The notes under the pieces were generated by a model that ran no database searches, was not told the DNA's origin, and saw only the letters and a program-made list of their open reading frames with translations. This document shows positions 16,691 through 24,462 of a stretch of DNA of 64,000 nt, piece after piece. The position numbers and the translations under genes were made by a program. The DNA is from Vibrio viridaestus (GTDB taxonomy: Bacteria; Pseudomonadota; Gammaproteobacteria; Enterobacterales; Vibrionaceae), in contig NZ_RJVQ01000001.1 in assembly GCF_003856525.1 (NCBI RefSeq), forward strand, positions 620,001-684,000, read 5' to 3'. Position 1 is the first letter of the stretch. Every line of letters begins with the position of its first letter.

Positions 16691-18169
16691 TTAAATACAA
16701 CGAACCTGGCTTCTACCAGAGTTTTTAGCAAGATATAAAGCACGGTCTGCTCTTTCAAATAATCGAGCAAAATCGTCACCATTTTCCATTTGAGCCACAC
16801 CAAAACTACAACTTAACAGAACTTCTGGGAATACTTGGGCTAACCGAATACCACGCAGTATGCGTTCAGATATTTCCTGAGCCTCTCCTTGATCAGTATT
16901 CGGCAACACGATGACAAATTCATCGCCACCATACCTTGCCAGCAAATCATTCTCACGTAAGTAACTACTCGCTATCTTAGCGACCTTTTTAAGTCCTTTG
17001 TCGCCATTCGAATGACCAAGCCGATCATTAATCGCTTTAAAGTGATCGATATCGAATACGATCATCGCCAAAGGTTGGTGTGAAGACTCACATCCATGAA
17101 TAAACAATAAGGTTCTTTCCATGAGATAATTTCGCGATGCCACTCCAGTCAATGCATCGGTTTGAGTTTTTACCTGTAAATCCTGGTTATGTGCCAACAA
17201 AGATGGAATTGAGATATAGAAAAAGGTACTCGCAGCTATGGTGCAAATGGCAAACTGATAAACCATAACGTTTTGCATCAATCCAAACAGGTTCACTAAA
17301 AACACAATATAAGTACTGAACAAGGCAACACTGATAGCGATACGAGCAGGTGTTTCTGTATAAGCAATCCACATTAATGGAATCAGCATGAAAAAGATTG
17401 CAAAGTGACTTTCATTAACCGGGTAGTAATAGGAAAACGCCATAATAAGCGTGACGATCACACAACATAGAGCTAACTTCATCACAAACTGACTGATATT
17501 TCCGGGAAGCGATATGGTTTTGAGTTCACCAATATCAACTTGGGGTGAAGGATAGTACTTCAATAAAATACCCATAAAAACAGGTCCCAAAGCAATAATG
17601 CCTGTCATATCACCTATCCAGAATGGTAACCATGTCATTGCGATATCAGACTGAGCCATTAATCCTGTTATGACTAATCCCCAGATAACCAAAAATGAAG
17701 TAATAAAACTGCTGATTACTGCAGTGATCAGAAAGACTAACGCTAATTTGGGAAGCTCACATTCTGAAGAATTAGCTAGCCTTCTGAGAATTGTCGCTGC
17801 AATGAAATAAGGCGTGATATGAGTAACAGCAAAGACTAGCCCAGGAACTATCAGCTCATAGGCTGTGAAATCGAGTTGATACAGCACTCCCGTCCACATC
17901 GTTGAAATGACAGCACATACCACAAGAGGCGGGATAATTTTTCGCCCGACAACGAGAAGAGCAGCAAAGGTAAGACCGGCAGGCGGAAACCAAACACTCG
18001 CATGATGGACATATTCCACTATATAACCGAGTAGCCAAACCCCCAGCCAAACAATAATAAAAGTGAGTGCTTGCTTATCGTATGAACTCAATAACCAACG
18101 TCTTAATGTAAACAATGCTCTGCTGCTCTCACCCACTTTTTCGCCAGACTCCACGGTACAGCTCTCCAT
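16691..18169 (-). CDS. Membrane diguanylate cyclase, MASE1-GGDEF
   Basis: A ~492-residue inner-membrane enzyme predicted to make cyclic di-GMP from two GTP. The N-terminal ~300 residues contain about eight hydrophobic helices with the MASE1-type W-F-P-P-A-G-L motif; the C-terminal ~160 residues are a GGDEF domain. The active site is intact (R-Y-G-G-D-E-F), and the product-inhibition I-site R-x-x-D is five residues upstream (R-E-N-D), so it should be active and feedback controlled. The family signature D-A-L-T-G-V-A-S-R-N opens the catalytic domain. I prefer ATG 18169; an in-frame GTG at 18184 is the alternative and neither has a strong ribosome site. The signal sensed by MASE1 is unknown. Confidence 0.92.
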   Translation of the reverse strand: MESCTVESGEKVGESSRALFTLRRWLLSSYDKQALTFIIVWLGVWLLGYIVEYVHHASVWFPPAGLTFAALLVVGRKIIPPLVVCAVISTMWTGVLYQLDFTAYELIVPGLVFAVTHITPYFIAATILRRLANSSECELPKLALVFLITAVISSFITSFLVIWGLVITGLMAQSDIAMTWLPFWIGDMTGIIALGPVFMGILLKYYPSPQVDIGELKTISLPGNISQFVMKLALCCVIVTLIMAFSYYYPVNESHFAIFFMLIPLMWIAYTETPARIAISVALFSTYIVFLVNLFGLMQNVMVYQFAICTIAASTFFYISIPSLLAHNQDLQVKTQTDALTGVASRNYLMERTLLFIHGCESSHQPLAMIVFDIDHFKAINDRLGHSNGDKGLKKVAKIASSYLRENDLLARYGGDEFVIVLPNTDQGEAQEISERILRGIRLAQVFPEVLLSCSFGVAQMENGDDFARLFERADRALYLAKNSGRSQVRCI

Positions 18170-18273
18170 TAACGGTAAAGACACTACAAAAAAGTAGTGC
18201 TAGTCATAATAGTATAAATTTGGCGATCAAATTACTATGATTATTGTTAACAGAACGTTAAGTGTGAAATCTA

Positions 18274-18594
18274 TCACTTATCAGGGAACCATCTCTCTAT
18301 CAGACGATATAGTGGAATAGATAAAGCAGCAGTAATCGCAATGGCAGGTAGCAGTATCAAGACATGAGCTTCATCGAAAAAATACGCAAAAGACAGATGA
18401 CGCATGATTTCGCTATCAAATGGGATGCCAACGACAACGGAGATAACAACAAAGACGATAATGACAATAGGAAAGAAAAAAACACTCAGTACCAAGTCTC
18501 GTAACTCGGCCCACTTATGCTCATAGATACTCGAAATAATCCCGCTCACAATATAGATACCAAACAAAACACCAATCACAATGTAAAGAAACAT
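18274..18594 (-). CDS. Small membrane protein of unknown function
   Basis: A 106-residue very hydrophobic protein with three predicted helices (roughly residues 2-22, 33-58 and 76-96) and short charged loops (Y-E-H-K-W-A-E-L-R-D; E-R-W-F-P-D-K at the end). The start is well supported by AAGGAGG seven bases before ATG. It stands alone, ~90 bp upstream of the diguanylate cyclase in the same direction, so cotranscription is possible. I do not recognise the family. Confidence 0.7.
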   Translation of the reverse strand: MFLYIVIGVLFGIYIVSGIISSIYEHKWAELRDLVLSVFFFPIVIIVFVVISVVVGIPFDSEIMRHLSFAYFFDEAHVLILLPAIAITAALSIPLYRLIERWFPDK

Positions 18595-19001
18595 AATGCC
18601 TCCTTAGTGCTGTGATGCGCCCCTCCACTATTACTTGGTCACCTTTGCGTATTGCATCAAGCACTCAACCCTTCTAACTTAGACAAAAACATCATCTTAC
18701 TTTTCCTTCTACTCTGCTTTAAATGTAGAAGACTCTGTTTCAATTCACCTCAAAGAGGCTGAATGAAAGGTCTGAATTTTGAAATGTGATACTAATTCTG
18801 AAGACATATTTGCAAAGCTCAGCCCCGATTTCGTAAAAACTCGATCCGTGTCAGTATAAAAATCTTCCGACTTTTCGGTCAGTTAACAAAGCCACTCAAT
18901 CTAATTTTTTATCTCAGTTTCCAGTTAATAACTTGTGTCTATACTTATTGATGTAGATCAATTTTTAACCAACCCATTCCAAGGAATGTAAAGAGGCAGT
19001 T
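18595..19001. promoter_or_regulatory. Intergenic region upstream of the Yip1-type gene, with an FNR-type site
   Basis: About 400 bp between divergent genes. Near its right end is a TATACT box (18940-18945) that could be the -10 of the plus-strand gene, directly followed by a perfect FNR-type palindrome (18948-18961). The rest (18600-18930) shows no ORF with a ribosome site, no strong hairpin and no repeat that I can support. Confidence 0.5.
18948..18961. promoter_or_regulatory. Perfect FNR/CRP-superfamily (FNR-type) box
   Basis: TTGATGTAGATCAA matches the FNR consensus TTGAT-N4-ATCAA at every defined base. It lies 40 bp upstream of ATG 19002 and just downstream of a possible -10 box, a position that would favour repression in anaerobiosis; if a different promoter is used it could activate. 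Confidence 0.6.
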
Positions 19002-19613
19002 ATGAGTAACCATGTATGGGGTCTGCTGCATGATCCAGAACGTGAATGGCGTCATATCAACGCTGAACACGAATCTGTTAGCCACCTCTATGTTCACTAT
19101 ATATTGAAAATGGCAGCCATACCCGTTGTTTGTTCCTTTATTGGTACGACTCAGTTTGGCTGGAGCTTCGGTGGAGAAGAGTCTTTTAAAGTATCACTGC
19201 TAAACGGACTCGCTCTCGGCGTAGCTTTTTACGCGTTGATTTTACTCGCAGTCGTTGTCGTTGGCTCAATGATTCACTGGTTAGCACGTAAGATCCCAAG
19301 CAGACCAAGTCGCAACGACTGCATCATTTTCGCTGGATATATTGCAACACCGATGTTTCTGAGCGGCGTATTCGCGATATACCCCATATTCTGGTTATGC
19401 ATGTTAGCCATGATTGCAGGTATTATTTACACCGCCTACTTACTCTATAAAGGTACGCCAAGCTTTCTGGGGATCAGCCATAAAGAAGGCTTTATCCTGT
19501 CAGGCACAACACTTGGCGCCGGTGTGCTGATTCTCGAACTCATGCTTGCGGTCGTCGTATTGCTTTGGAGCATGGGTTCTGAACACAGCGTAGTTTGGAA
19601 ATTCTTCGAATAG
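19002..19613 (+). CDS. Yip1-domain inner-membrane protein
   Basis: A 203-residue membrane protein with a soluble N-terminal part that begins W-G-L-L-H-D-P-E-R-E-W, a pattern typical of bacterial Yip1/DUF1282 proteins, followed by five hydrophobic segments (about residues 35-55, 68-90, 104-124, 126-146 and 165-192). AAAGAGG precedes ATG. The function of the bacterial family is not established. It stands alone with a hairpin terminator after it and a perfect FNR-type box in front. Confidence 0.85.
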   Translation: MSNHVWGLLHDPEREWRHINAEHESVSHLYVHYILKMAAIPVVCSFIGTTQFGWSFGGEESFKVSLLNGLALGVAFYALILLAVVVVGSMIHWLARKIPSRPSRNDCIIFAGYIATPMFLSGVFAIYPIFWLCMLAMIAGIIYTAYLLYKGTPSFLGISHKEGFILSGTTLGAGVLILELMLAVVVLLWSMGSEHSVVWKFFE

Positions 19614-19625
19614 AGCTTCACTGCC

Positions 19626-19652
19626 AGATACACACTCTTTGAGTGTGTATCT
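19626..19652. terminator. Bidirectional terminator after the Yip1 gene
   Basis: Perfect 11-bp stem AGATACACACT / AGTGTGTATCT with a 5-base loop followed by TTTT on the plus strand, between convergent stops at 19613 and 19673. Confidence 0.85.
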
Positions 19653-19672
19653 TTTCATTCTAGATGAACGTA

Positions 19673-21580
19673 TTAAATCGACTTCGATTGCGGAAACTCG
19701 ATATCCGTTCCATCGGAAAGTAGTATTTTAACCAGCTTTGGTTTCCCTTCCGAATCCAATCGGACTTCCCCAAGTGCACTATGATTGACCAAATGAGACG
19801 CAGCACTGGTTGTTGGATAGCGCTTAAATATTTTTAGACGTTTACGTTTCGTCAGCCAGTTAAGCGGCGAACGGGGACTATAAAGCCAGCGGTCGGCATA
19901 GTCACACACTTTCAACAACGTGGATGGAAATGTATTTTTGATTCCACTACAGGTAATTTGATAGATGTTCGGTTTGGCTTTACGAAAGCGCAACTGAATA
20001 TCGTAGGTAAATGAATAATGCACATCGCCAGAAAGAATCACAAAGTTCTTCGGTGTTTTAGTATGCGTAAAAATACTGATCAGTGTATTGGCAGCACCAG
20101 GATGTGCCATCCAGTTCTCTGCATCAACGGCGAGCGGATGTCCCAGCTGGGTGACAGCTCGTTGTAGCATCTCGATAAATTTCACGCCAAACATTGGTGC
20201 TGGTGACACAATAACAACTTTATCCTGATCCACTAATTGCTGATGAAATTCAATTAACGCTTCCCAATCCATTAAACCGCTAGGCTTATTCATTTTAGAC
20301 TCAGAGCGCCAGCGACGTGTCCGGGTATCAAGTACCACCATTTTCGGCATAGAATCAATGGTATAATGCCAATCCTCACAACGATGCATTTGCTGGACAA
20401 CATCATTGTGACTAACAAACGTAGGATGATTGAGAAATTCTCTTAGAGGTTGTTTAAACTCCCGATTAAAGCGCTTAGGATCATTCCCCCACCCCTGACA
20501 TAACCAGTAAGCAAATAATCCATTACCTATAATTTGTCTAGCATCTGGATGTTCATAAGCGGCTTTCTCCCAACCAATTGTTAAGTTCCAATCATCGGTA
20601 ATATCGTGATCATCAAAAATCATGTAGGTTGGTAAATGCGCAAGCAAGCGCTGCACATTTTTTAGACCGGAAATGAAACCTCGCATATTGGCGACTTCTG
20701 TATTCCAACGTGTTAGATGCTCAGCATCTTGCGCAACAACCGAGGGCGGAACTTCCCACTCTTCACTCAGGTAATCCCATAAAGATGACGACCAAACAAG
20801 CAGATACATGACAAAAAATTCCCCAAACGTCATCAGGTGATTGTCACTATCCGTAGAGGTAAAGATTGGCTGAGACCTATTTTTATTCATTCCCCAACGA
20901 GATGACTGTTGAGTCGTTGGTAGTAACGCTGAGCGGTGATAATAGGTAAGATCAGACCGATAAAGCGCATCACTATCTGCTACGCTAAGGTGGGCAAACG
21001 TCTCATTAGGCAGTCCTAACCTATCGATAAGAAGATGAATGGCATGTAAACTCGGTCCCGCGACCTCATCCGCGTAAATTTGATCGCCGCTTAACATAAG
21101 GATATCCGCTCTGTCCTCTATTTCCTGGCCAGCAAGTCTGCGATCCACCGCAGGTAACGCATCCAAATTATCGGTATGAGGACAGCGACATGAACCATGG
21201 AGGACATGTTCGGCTTTACCTGTTAATTTAAGTGTCAGACACAAGCGCCCTTCAACCGAAATCAAGTCAGATTCATAGCAAAGATGAGGAAGTAACTCAG
21301 TCATTGAGCCTGACTGTGTACTAAATGAGTAATGTACTATTCCATCCTCGGGGATGTTAAACCTGACATTTGCCAAAGTGATCCAAACATTCTTCCCTAC
21401 TCGAATTTGCTCTGCCTGAGTAAAATCAAGGCAACCTAGTGGGATCGAATGATTGTCATAGAGAAAAATATGTCCAATTAATGGCTCTCTCGTTGCAAAC
21501 CATAGCGTTACGCCATCTTTATCGCAACGACGTACAATGGGACCTGCATAAATGAGCGGGAGTTCTGTTTGCTGTTTCAT
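19673..21580 (-). CDS. PhoD-like metallophosphoesterase
   Basis: A 635-residue protein of the PhoD/alkaline phosphatase D-like metallophosphatase group. Metal-binding motifs are visible in order: M-L-S-G-D-Q-I-Y-A-D-E (about residues 160-170), F-D-D-H-D-I-T-D-D-W-N (about residues 315-325), and I-L-S-G-D-V-H-Y-S-F near residue 520. The first ~120 residues form a beta-rich domain. There is no Tat or Sec signal peptide at the N-terminus (M-K-Q-Q-T-E-L-P-L-I-Y), so it is probably cytoplasmic, unlike secreted PhoD. Substrate unknown; phosphodiesterase or phospholipase D-like activity is known in the family. ATG 21580 has GGAGATAA upstream. Confidence 0.82.
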   Translation of the reverse strand: MKQQTELPLIYAGPIVRRCDKDGVTLWFATREPLIGHIFLYDNHSIPLGCLDFTQAEQIRVGKNVWITLANVRFNIPEDGIVHYSFSTQSGSMTELLPHLCYESDLISVEGRLCLTLKLTGKAEHVLHGSCRCPHTDNLDALPAVDRRLAGQEIEDRADILMLSGDQIYADEVAGPSLHAIHLLIDRLGLPNETFAHLSVADSDALYRSDLTYYHRSALLPTTQQSSRWGMNKNRSQPIFTSTDSDNHLMTFGEFFVMYLLVWSSSLWDYLSEEWEVPPSVVAQDAEHLTRWNTEVANMRGFISGLKNVQRLLAHLPTYMIFDDHDITDDWNLTIGWEKAAYEHPDARQIIGNGLFAYWLCQGWGNDPKRFNREFKQPLREFLNHPTFVSHNDVVQQMHRCEDWHYTIDSMPKMVVLDTRTRRWRSESKMNKPSGLMDWEALIEFHQQLVDQDKVVIVSPAPMFGVKFIEMLQRAVTQLGHPLAVDAENWMAHPGAANTLISIFTHTKTPKNFVILSGDVHYSFTYDIQLRFRKAKPNIYQITCSGIKNTFPSTLLKVCDYADRWLYSPRSPLNWLTKRKRLKIFKRYPTTSAASHLVNHSALGEVRLDSEGKPKLVKILLSDGTDIEFPQSKSI

Positions 21581-21905
21581 TTATCTCCAAGATAATGAGT
21601 TAAACCTGTCATCACATTGATACGAAATATAACCAACCGTTCCTGATATATAACAGTGCAAATACTTTGGCAGTGTCATAAGAAATCCAACGATAATCTA
21701 GAATAACGTAAGTTTAGTGCTTCACCATCACAAATGGATGAACTTTGCGTATCTTTACACCTATCTCACTTTTATAAGCAAATAGAGATCGCGGGCAGAT
21801 ATAATTCCTACATCGTGTGCTTTTATTAGTGGATATCGGCGTATTAATACACTGATATCCACTAATTCGGTCCTATCTTGATTGTGCCTGCTTAGGAGGT
21901 AAACA
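21581..21905. other. Intergenic region upstream of the small lipoprotein, with an inverted repeat
   Basis: A 325-bp gap between divergent genes. It contains the start region of the PhoD-like gene, no ORF that I can support, and a long inverted repeat at 21826-21865 (separate entry) just before the lipoprotein gene. Confidence 0.5.
21826..21865. repeat. 12-bp inverted repeat upstream of the small lipoprotein gene
   Basis: TTAGTGGATATC (21826-21837) and GATATCCACTAA (21854-21865) are perfectly complementary; the 16-base spacer itself contains the palindrome GTATTAATAC (21841-21850). No T tract follows. It ends ~30 bp before the ribosome site of the gene at 21906, so it may be an operator or 5' leader structure. 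Confidence 0.6.
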
Positions 21906-22046
21906 ATGACAAAAAATCACACCAAACATTATTTATATTTGTTTCTCATCATATTGGCTGCATGTGGGGCATATCGATTTTTAGCTAACGAAATGTATGG
22001 TCAATCAACAGTTCCAGCGCCAACAGAAACCATCATTAACCAATAA
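21906..22046 (+). CDS. Small putative lipoprotein (46 residues)
   Basis: This gene is shorter than usual calling limits but well supported: TTAGGAGG lies 6 bases before ATG. The product has a basic N-terminus, a hydrophobic stretch (Y-L-Y-L-F-L-I-I-L-A-A-C) ending in a lipobox-like L-A-A-C with Cys at residue 20, and a short polar mature part of 26 residues rich in Pro/Thr. If lipidated it would be a tiny membrane-anchored peptide; otherwise a single-pass peptide. It is preceded by the inverted repeat at 21826 and followed by a weak hairpin at 22065-22086 (GGCCGC / GCGGCC). Function unknown. Confidence 0.6.
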   Translation: MTKNHTKHYLYLFLIILAACGAYRFLANEMYGQSTVPAPTETIINQ

Positions 22047-22159
22047 GCTCCAAACTAGAGATAGGGCCGCGATTCACCCTGCGGCCTTATAGGTTCCCAA
22101 TATGCACCTTTCCCTGTCCAATGTTACACTGGCTGCAAAACATTCACGGAAACTTTTGC

Positions 22160-22729
22160 ATGAAAAAAACATTCTATTTAATGCGTCACGGACAAACATT
22201 GTTCAATGTCAGACGTAAAATTCAGGGGTGGTGTGACTCTCCGTTAACCGAAAAAGGTATCCAGCAGGCTGAGCAGGTAGCGAATTTCTTCGATAATATC
22301 CAACTTGATTATTTATACAGCTCAACGTCTGAACGCAGCTGCGATACCGCTGAGATCGTCACGAGAAATCGAATGCCCTACCAGCGGCTAAAGGGATTAA
22401 AGGAGATAAACTTTGGTGTTTATGAAGGGGAAAGTGAAGATCTTCATCCTTCCAAAGATGCTCGTGAAGAACACTATGTCCAGTTTGGTGGAGAATCTCG
22501 AGATATGATTCGTAAACGAATGAGAGAAACCTGTATCGACATAATGGAAAAAGATGGACACAACTGCGTACTTGCAGTGGCTCATGCCGGTTCATGTCGA
22601 CGCTTTCTCGAACAGTGGACGGATGCTGACGCAGTATTACCCGATGGTATTCCTAACTGCTGCGTATTTGAATACCAATATGCTGATAAGCAATTTACTT
22701 TCGTACAAGTCCACCAGTTAGTCGATTAA
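22160..22729 (+). CDS. Histidine phosphatase (phosphoglycerate-mutase-like)
   Basis: A 189-residue member of the histidine phosphatase superfamily. The catalytic R-H-G motif is in Y-L-M-R-H-G-Q-T-L-F-N at the N-terminus (His at about residue 9), with the conserved arginine in S-S-T-S-E-R-S-C-D-T-A, an acid pocket residue in E-I-N-F-G-V-Y-E-G-E, and the second histidine in A-V-A-H-A-G-S. I start it at ATG 22160 (M-K-K-T-F-Y), the normal beginning of the fold; the frame is open to 22121 but that extension is not conserved. Physiological substrate cannot be deduced. A hairpin terminator follows. Confidence 0.88.
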   Translation: MKKTFYLMRHGQTLFNVRRKIQGWCDSPLTEKGIQQAEQVANFFDNIQLDYLYSSTSERSCDTAEIVTRNRMPYQRLKGLKEINFGVYEGESEDLHPSKDAREEHYVQFGGESRDMIRKRMRETCIDIMEKDGHNCVLAVAHAGSCRRFLEQWTDADAVLPDGIPNCCVFEYQYADKQFTFVQVHQLVD

Positions 22730-22738
22730 TAGTCCGGA

Positions 22739-22782
22739 GCCTCATCAAAGCTTCCTTACCCTACCCAGATTTTTGATGAGGC
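22739..22782 (+). terminator. Terminator after the histidine phosphatase
   Basis: An 11-bp perfect inverted repeat GCCTCATCAAA / TTTGATGAGGC with a 22-base loop, followed 10 bases later by a T run (AATTTTTAC). Confidence 0.75.
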
Positions 22783-22934
22783 ATCTTAGATAATTTTTAC
22801 ATCCTGCCAGTAATATCTTCATGGTCACCTCGTACTTTGTGAGAATATTTCCTTATATTTCAATATCTTAATTTTGGCATGATGTGTGTTACGACTAGTA
22901 ACATGGTTGTAACTGATTAAAAATCAAAGTCTTT

Positions 22935-23849
22935 ATGGAAATAATTAAACTCGAAAAGTTCATGTCTATCATCTACCAGAAGCTAGAAACGTGGATGGAA
23001 GAAGGCGTGAAAATGCTCCCCAATTTCGTCGTATCCGTTGTCGTACTGATTCTGTTTTGGATCTTATCCAATCTAGCCGTAAAGTTAGCGGGCAAAATGC
23101 TCCATCGCATGATTCACTCACGCGAAGTGATCAACTTACTTCTCTCTCTGATCAAGGTCTTTGTCGTCTGTTGTGGGATGTTTATCGCTCTCGACTTCAT
23201 TGGCTTACAAGGTACTGTCTCATCATTACTAGCCGGTGCAGGGATCGTCGGTTTAGCGATTGGTTTTGCATTCCAGGATATGACCGAGAACTTTATTTCT
23301 GGCGTGACGATGAGCGTCAGAAAACCCTTCAAGATCGGTGATATCATCGAAACAGATAGCATTTTTGGCTCCGTTAACGCGATTAATTTACGCAATACCA
23401 TTGTCGAGAATTTCTCTGGTCAGATAAAAATAATCCCCAACAAAATTCTCTTCCAAAATATTCTGACTAATTACTCTGCAACGAAAGTTCGCAAAATCAG
23501 TATACCGGTCGGAATATCTTACGGAGACGACCCTGACGAAGCAGCAAAGATCATCGTTGATGCGATTAATCAGTTCGACTTTGTAATCGATAAAGAGAGT
23601 ACTGCCGTATATGCAGATGGCTTTGGTGCAAGTAGTATCGATTTGCTCGTCTGGTTCTGGATAGACTATCCCGGAGAGCATGGTTATATGCTGGCAAAAC
23701 ACGATGCGATATGTACCATTCATAAATCGCTCAACGAGGCCGGAATACAAATCCCATTCCCAATTCGAACTCTGGATTTTGGTATCAAAGGTGGTAAGAC
23801 ACTGGCTGAAATGAATTCAGAAACACCGTTAACAGATGAAGGAAATTAG
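22935..23849 (+). CDS. mscS: Small-conductance mechanosensitive channel (MscS family)
   Basis: A 304-residue channel that opens under membrane tension and releases solutes during osmotic downshift. Three transmembrane helices occupy about residues 25-50, 70-90 and 100-135; the third, pore-lining helix has the G/A-rich packing pattern (L-L-A-G-A-G-I-V-G-L-A-I-G-F-A-F-Q). The MscS signature P-F-K-I-G-D-I-I-E follows, then the beta domain with N-F-S-G-Q-I-K-I-I-P-N-K. A second in-frame ATG at 22962 is possible; neither has a strong ribosome site. Slightly longer than the 286-residue E. coli MscS. Confidence 0.92.
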   Translation: MEIIKLEKFMSIIYQKLETWMEEGVKMLPNFVVSVVVLILFWILSNLAVKLAGKMLHRMIHSREVINLLLSLIKVFVVCCGMFIALDFIGLQGTVSSLLAGAGIVGLAIGFAFQDMTENFISGVTMSVRKPFKIGDIIETDSIFGSVNAINLRNTIVENFSGQIKIIPNKILFQNILTNYSATKVRKISIPVGISYGDDPDEAAKIIVDAINQFDFVIDKESTAVYADGFGASSIDLLVWFWIDYPGEHGYMLAKHDAICTIHKSLNEAGIQIPFPIRTLDFGIKGGKTLAEMNSETPLTDEGN

Positions 23850-23859
23850 CTTTGCTGTA

Positions 23860-23889
23860 ATAGTGAAGCCTGTATGGGCTTCACTATTG
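23860..23889. terminator. Hairpin between mscS and the ferritin-like gene
   Basis: A perfect 12-bp stem AATAGTGAAGCC / GGCTTCACTATT with a 6-base loop lies between convergent stops (23849 and 23899). It has no strong T tract on either side. Confidence 0.65.
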
Positions 23890-23898
23890 GCGCTACGA

Positions 23899-24186
23899 CT
23901 ATTTATGGGCGATAGGCTTGTCTGTGAATAGATAATCTTTTAATTCACTATCCAACGTTCCATCTTTACGTCGGATCCATTCAAGCACCATTGCAACGTG
24001 CTCTTTTTCTTCGTCACGGTTATGAGTAAGAATTGCTTTTAATTCATCATCTTTACACACATCGATTCTCTGGTTGTACCAATCGACAGCTTCTAACTCT
24101 TCCATCAACGAAATAATTGCTCGGTGCATATCCTTAGTTTCATCGGATAACTCGCCTGCAGGTTCATGATAACCTTCACTTGCCAT
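23899..24186 (-). CDS. Encapsulin-type ferritin-like protein (EncFtn family), without encapsulin
   Basis: A 95-residue protein matching the encapsulated ferritin (EncFtn) family: two antiparallel helices that form a decamer with ferroxidase centres at subunit interfaces. Residues equivalent to the Rhodospirillum rubrum iron site are present: E29, E30, E32, W36, Y37, E60 and H63, in the motifs M-E-E-L-E-A-V-D-W-Y and R-D-E-E-K-E-H. It should oxidise ferrous iron. In known systems EncFtn is stored in an encapsulin shell through a C-terminal targeting peptide; here the protein ends shortly after the L-F-T-D-K-P segment with no such peptide, and no encapsulin gene is adjacent. AGGAG precedes ATG 24186. 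An upstream Fur-like sequence (24210-24228) is weak. Confidence 0.85.
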   Translation of the reverse strand: MASEGYHEPAGELSDETKDMHRAIISLMEELEAVDWYNQRIDVCKDDELKAILTHNRDEEKEHVAMVLEWIRRKDGTLDSELKDYLFTDKPIAHK

Positions 24187-24409
24187 TTTTTGCTCCTCGC
24201 GTAATCAGTATTATTAAAAATCATTCTAATAAGCATGTATCAACACTATCGCCATTCATAGCATCAAGACCAGAAGTCCTAATAAAATCAATAATGACGT
24301 CAGTGACTAACCCAGTATTCTCTCATATGCTATAAATCGCAAGTTACTAGGTGAGATAGCCACTATTAAGGACGTTTTTTCACAGAGTTTTGACCAACGA
24401 AAAACGAAA

Positions 24410-24436
24410 ATGGCCAGACTCATCCAGTCTGGCCAT
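24410..24436 (-). terminator. Terminator of the TAXI operon
   Basis: An 11-bp perfect stem ATGGCCAGACT / AGTCTGGCCAT with a 5-base loop, followed on the minus strand by TTTCGTTTTT, 27 bp after the stop of the binding-protein gene. Confidence 0.88.
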
Positions 24437-24462
24437 AACATCAGATCGAGTTATCCTAAACT

